Below, piece after piece: positions 5,673 through 10,315 of a stretch of 10,315 nt of DNA. The first letter of the stretch is position 1. Each line of letters starts with the position of its first letter. Location of the stretch: the NCBI GenBank assembly GCA_903924715.1, contig CAIYCP010000034.1, forward strand, positions 1-10,315, read 5' to 3'. Under the pieces are notes generated by a model, which saw only the letters and a program-made list of their open reading frames with translations, did not search any database and had not been told where the DNA came from. Origin of the DNA: an uncultured beta proteobacterium (lineage in GTDB: Bacteria; Pseudomonadota; Gammaproteobacteria; Burkholderiales; Burkholderiaceae_B). Position numbers and translations under genes: made by a program.

Positions 5673-8600
5673 TCATTGTGGGCTTTTCACCATGCTCGGA
5701 AGAGTACTTGGCTCCATCGACCAGTAAGTTCGAGTTTGTGAGTAGGTCGTTTCAAGTTTTGCCAGTGTGACCGCAGCTACATGTGGCTCACATCGCTCAA
5801 AAACCTCGGCCAGCGACGCAATCGAATTAAAGCCTAGGTTTGCCGACGAACCCTTAAGACTGTGCGCAGCACTCCGTCGGGCCGCCACATCCTGCGCAAC
5901 GACCGCAGCACGGCAGGCTGCCAAGAGGGTATCGCTTTGCGGCCAGTAGATGTCGGCAACCGCCGTCCATACGTCGAGTCCGAGTTCGTCGCGCATGCGG
6001 CCGATAGTCTTAACATCAATCGGTGCCTCGTCTTCGCTAACCTTAGCGCCCTCCACGCTCAACACCTGGGCCACGACCAGGTCTGAATTTTCCTGAGCTT
6101 CTGGGGCGTCGACCGCCGCCCAGGGCAGATGGCGAAGGATAGTTGCATAGAGCGCTGCCCAGTCGATCGGTTTAGTGTGATAGTCGTCAAGGCCGCTAGC
6201 CATATATACATCGCGTAACTCCGGCAGAGCATCGGCCGTAAGGGCAATGATCGGAATCCGGTTGCGCTTAACATCAGGCAGCGCACGGATCGCGCGGGTG
6301 GCTCCCATTCCGTCGAGCACTGGCATCTGCATGTCCATCAAGATCAGGTCGAAATCTCGAGCCGACGCTGCGGCAAGCGCCTGTTGCCCATCATCGACCA
6401 TCTCCGGTAGATGACCGTCGCGGCGCAAACATGTCTCAATCAGCAGACGATTAGTCGCGTTGTCTTCGGCCACCAGAATACGCAGGCTACGCATCCTCGA
6501 GACTACCTGAGACGTTGTCCGCAGAATCTTTGGTACTCTTTGGCCGTTTGCCTTGGCTAGGGTGAGTTCGACACGAAAGACGGAACCTTTTCCGACTTCG
6601 CTTTCAACACTGATCTGGCCATGCATTAAGTCGACAAGATGCTTACAGATCGCAAGACCTAGACCTGTTCCACCGAAGCGGCGGGTGGTCGAGGTATCGG
6701 CCTGCTGAAAGGGCTGGAAGAGAGTCTTTTGTAGCTCGGGTTCGATACCGATGCCGGTGTCGTGGACCTCAATACTGAGCGCCACCCGACCGTCGGCTTG
6801 CGATGGCTGAGCCGCCAGGTGGATAACAATCGAACCGTGCTCAGTGAACTTGACAGCATTACCGACCAGATTTATGAGCACCTGCTTGACCCGCGTCGGA
6901 TCGCCATGTAGCATCGGCAAACTAGTATTGCCCAACTCAGCTCGCAAGATGTTATGACGCTGACTCGCTACAGAAGCGATCGATTCCAAAACTTCGCTGA
7001 CAATTTGTGCTGGATCGAAGTCGATTTGTTCGAGCTCGAGGCGACCGGCTTCAAACTTCGAAAAATCTAGAATGTCATTAAGCACCAACATCAGTGAATC
7101 TGCCGATTTGCCGAGAATCCCGACCTGGCGCTGCTGCTCGGCAGGCAGGTGCGCTTGGGCCAATAACTCAATCATGCCGAGGATGCCGGTCATCGGCGTG
7201 CGCAGTTCATGGCTCATGACTGCAAGGAAGCCTGACTTCGCTTTTGCGGCGACTTCAGCGGCATCGCGCGCCTGGCGCAAGCCTTCCTCATAGCGTTGCT
7301 GCTCAGTGATGTCTGAAAGGGTCAGAAGCATGGCCTCGGCATTATCCAGATAAATCGGCGTCATGACGATTTCGAGCGGGATTTCACGACCATCGAGGGC
7401 AATTGCCGCCCAGTTCAAGCGACAGGCGCCAAGCTGGTGGGCGATCTCACGGACATTGTCGAACTCCTTGACCAGTTGTAGACCGTTCATTTCCCCGACT
7501 GCAAGATCTTCGATCCGCAGGCCGAGCAACTCGCCCCTGACCTCGGCGCCGAACAGCTTGATTGCCGCCTTATTACAATCGAGAAGTTTGCCTTCTGCAA
7601 ATAGCAGAGTTGGTTGGCCTGAGCGCTGAAACAACGTTCTGAATCGATCATTGGCCTGCTGTTCTTCGGTCACATCCCGAAAGATGCAGGTCAGCAGCCG
7701 CTCGTCTTTGATGGTGACTTCGCTGATGGCATACGACAAGAACATATGGCTGCCGTCACGGCGCCTGGTTTTGATTTTCTGACCATCCGCAAATACAGGG
7801 GCCATACCAGTGCGCAGGAAATAGTCGACTAGTGCCTGATAATCAGCTGACTCTTCCGGTGCAAGGAGTCCCGAGGCGTGCCTACCAATCGCTTCTTCTG
7901 ATGGAATGCGAAATAACTGTTCGGCCGCGCGGTTATATTCGTGCACGATGCTGCCGACATCTATCGTAACGATCGCGTCAGCCGCCGAATCGAGAATATT
8001 GCGCAGTCGCTGTGCCTTGCTGGCAGAATCTTCCTGCATCATGGCGCGCTGCCGCACGGCCCACTGAGCGGCCCGGGTGAAGACGAACAATGCCAATAGT
8101 GTTGCCACTAGGATAGACAACGGCGTGATCATCTCTGTTCGCCAGCGTGCCGCAACCAGATCCTGCGGCAGCCTGACTTCGACCACAACCGGGAAGTCGG
8201 ACGTGGTAGCAAAATAGGCCAGCCAGCTTCTACCCTCAAGGGTGGTATCCGTGAAGTTACCGGTTTCACGGTTGGGCAGAAAGTCCCTAAAAATCGGATG
8301 AGAAGCCTTGTCCTGGGTAACCGCTCCTTGGCTGGTCGCTAGCAACTTCCCGTCATAGCGATAAATAGTCAGCACATTCGATTCCATCGACGCCATGAAG
8401 CGCAGATCGCTAATCAGGCTATCAGCCCCAATGACTGCCACTACAAGCAGGCCCGAAAGATTGCCACCCAGCGGACGTGATACGGTGATGAAGCCCTCAA
8501 CAGCATGAGCCGGACCTTCGGTTGCCTGAAGATTGCCCGTGAAGCTACGACCGGCCTTTGGTTGACCAATGAACAGTCGCTGACGGGGCTCGTCTGCCGC

Positions 8601-9011
8601 AAAGTCATAGCCCGAAACGTCAACAGCGATGCTGCGTGGGTTAGATGAAGCGATGATGCGACCAGCGCGATCGACGATCGCTACTTCACGAAGTAGAAAA
8701 TTCTGGCGAGTCATCGCCTCTAGTCTGAGGTTGTAATCGACCGATGCAACAGACTTCAAGCCACTCGACATGTCGTCAATCTGTTCCAGCAAACCGCGAG
8801 TTCGCATCAGGCTGCGGTTGACCTCCTGCGTCAGAATCCGTGTCACAGTCTTTACCTGACCCTGCGCTTCACCACGCATCTCTTCGCGCAGCTGCAGGCC
8901 GTGAGCGATCGTAGCACCGATGATCAGTAGGGCGAACAGGATGCCAGACACCACGATCAGCAGCTCAAAACGGCTGTTGTATTCCTTGGATAAACGACCG
9001 AAAATGATCAT
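5673..9011 (-). CDS. Hybrid sensor histidine kinase (TM-Cache-TM-PAS-PAS-HisKA-HATPase-REC-Hpt)
   Basis: This 1112-residue inner-membrane kinase holds a whole phosphorelay except the final response regulator. TM1 spans about 15-39. A periplasmic Cache/PDC-like sensor covers about 42-290, and TM2 about 294-312. Two PAS domains follow (about 335-448 and 455-570). HisKA has SHELRTP with His601. HATPase_c has the N box (Asn714, Asn718), the G1 box DTGIGI (751-756) and FGGTGLGL (779-786). REC has acidic Asp850, phosphoacceptor Asp893 in LMDMQMPVLDG, Thr925 and Lys947. A C-terminal Hpt domain has His1050 in AAHSLKGSSANLG. All phosphorelay residues are present, so His601-Asp893-His1050 transfer is expected, as in BarA- or BvgS-type kinases. 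The ATG overlaps the stop of the upstream solute-binding protein gene (ATGA), indicating co-translation. No response regulator lies in the window. G+C is well above that of the left-hand genes. The Cache ligand cannot be read from sequence. Confidence 0.95.
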   Translation of the reverse strand: MIIFGRLSKEYNSRFELLIVVSGILFALLIIGATIAHGLQLREEMRGEAQGQVKTVTRILTQEVNRSLMRTRGLLEQIDDMSSGLKSVASVDYNLRLEAMTRQNFLLREVAIVDRAGRIIASSNPRSIAVDVSGYDFAADEPRQRLFIGQPKAGRSFTGNLQATEGPAHAVEGFITVSRPLGGNLSGLLVVAVIGADSLISDLRFMASMESNVLTIYRYDGKLLATSQGAVTQDKASHPIFRDFLPNRETGNFTDTTLEGRSWLAYFATTSDFPVVVEVRLPQDLVAARWRTEMITPLSILVATLLALFVFTRAAQWAVRQRAMMQEDSASKAQRLRNILDSAADAIVTIDVGSIVHEYNRAAEQLFRIPSEEAIGRHASGLLAPEESADYQALVDYFLRTGMAPVFADGQKIKTRRRDGSHMFLSYAISEVTIKDERLLTCIFRDVTEEQQANDRFRTLFQRSGQPTLLFAEGKLLDCNKAAIKLFGAEVRGELLGLRIEDLAVGEMNGLQLVKEFDNVREIAHQLGACRLNWAAIALDGREIPLEIVMTPIYLDNAEAMLLTLSDITEQQRYEEGLRQARDAAEVAAKAKSGFLAVMSHELRTPMTGILGMIELLAQAHLPAEQQRQVGILGKSADSLMLVLNDILDFSKFEAGRLELEQIDFDPAQIVSEVLESIASVASQRHNILRAELGNTSLPMLHGDPTRVKQVLINLVGNAVKFTEHGSIVIHLAAQPSQADGRVALSIEVHDTGIGIEPELQKTLFQPFQQADTSTTRRFGGTGLGLAICKHLVDLMHGQISVESEVGKGSVFRVELTLAKANGQRVPKILRTTSQVVSRMRSLRILVAEDNATNRLLIETCLRRDGHLPEMVDDGQQALAAASARDFDLILMDMQMPVLDGMGATRAIRALPDVKRNRIPIIALTADALPELRDVYMASGLDDYHTKPIDWAALYATILRHLPWAAVDAPEAQENSDLVVAQVLSVEGAKVSEDEAPIDVKTIGRMRDELGLDVWTAVADIYWPQSDTLLAACRAAVVAQDVAARRSAAHSLKGSSANLGFNSIASLAEVFERCEPHVAAVTLAKLETTYSQTRTYWSMEPSTLPSMVKSPQ

Positions 9012-9826
9012 TGGGTAATGATGATCGGATCCAGCTTAAAGGCCCTAGCAGCATTTAACAGCCGCCCATCGCGCTTGATGTCAGCCACGAACTTGTCGAT
9101 GCGCGCCAACCAGGCATCATCTCCAGGGGCTACCGCATAGGCATAGGATACTGGGTTGATTGGACGATCAGGAGGAATCACCCTTGCCCAGTCGGAGTTA
9201 TCGAGCACTCGGCGGCTGTAGGGATAATCGGTCATAAAGACATCGGCACGCCCCGACTGTACTTCGCGCTCGCGGGTATTAGGCAGTTTCACTAACATCA
9301 ATTCGGCCTGCTTGAGGCTGGCTTTCATCACCGGCTCCATAAAGGTACCGGTCTGAACTGCAACCACGCGTCCTGGCTTGTCAATGTCGTCCCAGGTCTT
9401 GAGCGAGGGATGGTTCTTGGTAGTCACCGCATAGATATCGCTACGAAGATAGGGCTGGGAGAACTTCACAAGGGCGGCACGCGCTGGCAGAATGCCTACG
9501 CCAAACATGGCAATGTCGCAACGGTCCGCGAGTAACTCATCGGTGAAGGTTGCGAAGTTGGTATCAATATAGACTGGCTTGACACTGAGTTCGCGGGCAA
9601 ACTGTTCCGATAGCGTTACGTCGATACCCGACAACTCCCCATTCTTGGGGTTCCGAAACGAGATACCGTAGTAATCGGGCCATATGCATACCCGCAGAGT
9701 AGCACTCGCCTTAATGCGCTCGAGGTGACCGCTTCTGGCTATCGCTTGGCCGGATTGTGCCTGGGCGCTTGCTGTAAAAACTCCCATCAACATAACCAAA
9801 GCGCCTAGTTTAAACAAAATACGCAT
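9008..9826 (-). CDS. Periplasmic family 3 solute-binding protein, coupled to the kinase
   Basis: This resembles amino-acid-type extracellular solute-binding proteins (SBP_bac_3), which close around a small ligand in the periplasm. I chose the ATG at 9826 (272 residues) because it starts a clean signal peptide, MRILFKLGALVMLMGVF, with probable cleavage after ASAQA (residue 23). The frame continues upstream to an ATG at 9895, but that would add 23 charged residues before the signal peptide. A weak GAAG precedes the chosen start. After about residue 37 come LRVCIWPDYYGISF, a GIDVTLSEQFA segment, GVGILPAR with Arg116 at the usual carboxylate-binding site, VAVQTGTFMEP and ADVFMTDYPYS with Asp200 at the usual amino-binding site. 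No permease or ATPase gene is near. The ATGA overlap with the histidine kinase suggests it presents a ligand to that sensor instead of, or besides, serving transport. Confidence 0.9.
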   Translation of the reverse strand: MRILFKLGALVMLMGVFTASAQAQSGQAIARSGHLERIKASATLRVCIWPDYYGISFRNPKNGELSGIDVTLSEQFARELSVKPVYIDTNFATFTDELLADRCDIAMFGVGILPARAALVKFSQPYLRSDIYAVTTKNHPSLKTWDDIDKPGRVVAVQTGTFMEPVMKASLKQAELMLVKLPNTREREVQSGRADVFMTDYPYSRRVLDNSDWARVIPPDRPINPVSYAYAVAPGDDAWLARIDKFVADIKRDGRLLNAARAFKLDPIIITQ

Positions 9827-10126
9827 TTTTTCTTCAATCTCCGATGTGCGGTAAGGACGTAAATAAATCTTTAAAGCCATTGTCAGCAAAAGCATTTAAT
9901 AATGAGACCGCTTTTAGTGCAACAACTTAAATGAATGGCTTTTTTAAAAGTATCTGATTAAATCTTAATGTTGAGAAAAAATAGAGGGATAACTTTTATT
10001 TACGACAACTATTTACAAAACTTAAGTGCTTGTGTTGTCATATTCAGAAAAAATATTCGGTTTTCCCAGAAGAACCAAACGAATACTTCGGGATCTGTTG
10101 GTATCAACTTTGGTTTTTAAAGGGTC
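9827..10126. other. AT-rich intergenic region upstream of the solute-binding protein gene
   Basis: These 300 bases hold no gene I can support. One hand-counted 60-base sample (9961-10020) is 23% G+C. The leftward sensor operon should have its promoter here, but I see no convincing -35/-10 pair. A 9-base inverted repeat, AAAGCCATT (9873-9881) and AATGGCTTT (9934-9942) with 52 bases between, is a possible operator or chance. On the minus strand an imperfect GGTTCT/AAAACC stem (about 10059-10076) is followed by six T (10048-10053) and might end the transcript of the gene entering from the right. A copy of the tRNA-Leu 3' end, which would mark an island attachment site, is not seen. Confidence 0.5.
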
Positions 10127-10315
10127 TCAATGCAGACTAGATAAAACCCCTGATTTAGCTATCAACATAAGAACCGGGGAACCTAACCGAAGCATGACAC
10201 CTTGGAGTTCAACGATACCTAATGCGGCTAATTTTTGTTCAAATTGACCATATTTCATGGCCTCTATCGCCATAGGAACACTGATATGTTCTGCATAGCC
10301 ATTCTCTTGAATCGA
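10127..10315 (-). CDS. C-terminal fragment of an unrecognised protein (5' end outside window)
   Basis: On the minus strand a frame is open from the right edge for 62 residues to a TGA at 10127-10129. It contains AEHISVPMAIEAMKYGQFEQ and KLAALGIVELQGVMLRLGSP, which look like ordinary protein sequence with alternating helical and strand-forming stretches, and I cannot assign them to a family. The competing rightward frame at 10026-10247 has an unnatural composition and no ribosome binding site. Whether this is a real gene end or a remnant depends on sequence beyond the window. Its lower G+C suggests it belongs to the surrounding genome rather than to the sensor operon. Confidence 0.5.
   Translation of the reverse strand, partial: SIQENGYAEHISVPMAIEAMKYGQFEQKLAALGIVELQGVMLRLGSPVLMLIAKSGVLSSLH

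Noticed and set aside
9827..9895. Upstream ATG at 9895 as the start of the solute-binding protein
   Set aside because: It would place 23 charged, non-signal residues before a typical signal peptide. The internal ATG at 9826 is the better start.
10026..10247. Rightward 73-codon open frame
   Set aside because: It has no ribosome binding site and an unnatural composition, and it overlaps a better leftward frame that stays open to the edge.
1..10315. CRISPR array, insertion sequence or phage genes
   Set aside because: No regularly spaced repeats, transposase, integrase or terminal inverted repeats were seen on either strand.

Overview
The window looks like chromosomal DNA of a betaproteobacterium of the order Burkholderiales. 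RNase R and RlmB carry betaproteobacterial sequence signatures, and the low G+C of the core genes fits a Polynucleobacter-like lineage. Hand-counted 60-base samples in the left half give roughly 32-48% G+C. The genus-level guess is inference from remembered family sequences and composition, not a search result.

Left part (1-4038), housekeeping genes. The 3' half of transaldolase runs rightward off the left edge. It meets a leftward pair, rlmB and rnr, with one base between the convergent stop codons. rnr and rlmB form a translationally coupled operon (TAATG overlap): a 3'-5' exoribonuclease and the 23S rRNA 2'-O-methyltransferase. RNase R lacks the N-terminal helix-turn-helix region of its best-known relatives. 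Divergent from rnr, across 65 bases, is an orphan PIN-domain nuclease gene with no visible antitoxin.

Middle part (4035-5590). Two divergently transcribed genes of unknown function encode Ser/Gln/Asn-rich proteins without Cys, Trp or His. They look like diverged paralogues: four short blocks occur in the same order and both end in -TKA. They share a 198-base intergenic region. The left one overlaps the PIN gene tail to tail by four bases. After the right one comes tRNA-Leu(CAG) with an encoded CCA.

Right part (5591-10315). A leftward two-gene unit of clearly higher G+C (samples of 43-65%, mostly 55% or more) encodes a secreted family 3 solute-binding protein and, through an ATGA overlap, an 1112-residue membrane hybrid histidine kinase (Cache-like sensor, two PAS, HisKA, HATPase, REC, Hpt). 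No ABC permease, ATPase or separate response regulator is present, so the pair reads as a ligand-sensing phosphorelay, probably acquired horizontally next to the tRNA gene. An AT-rich stretch follows, and the 3' end of an unrecognised leftward gene enters from the right edge.
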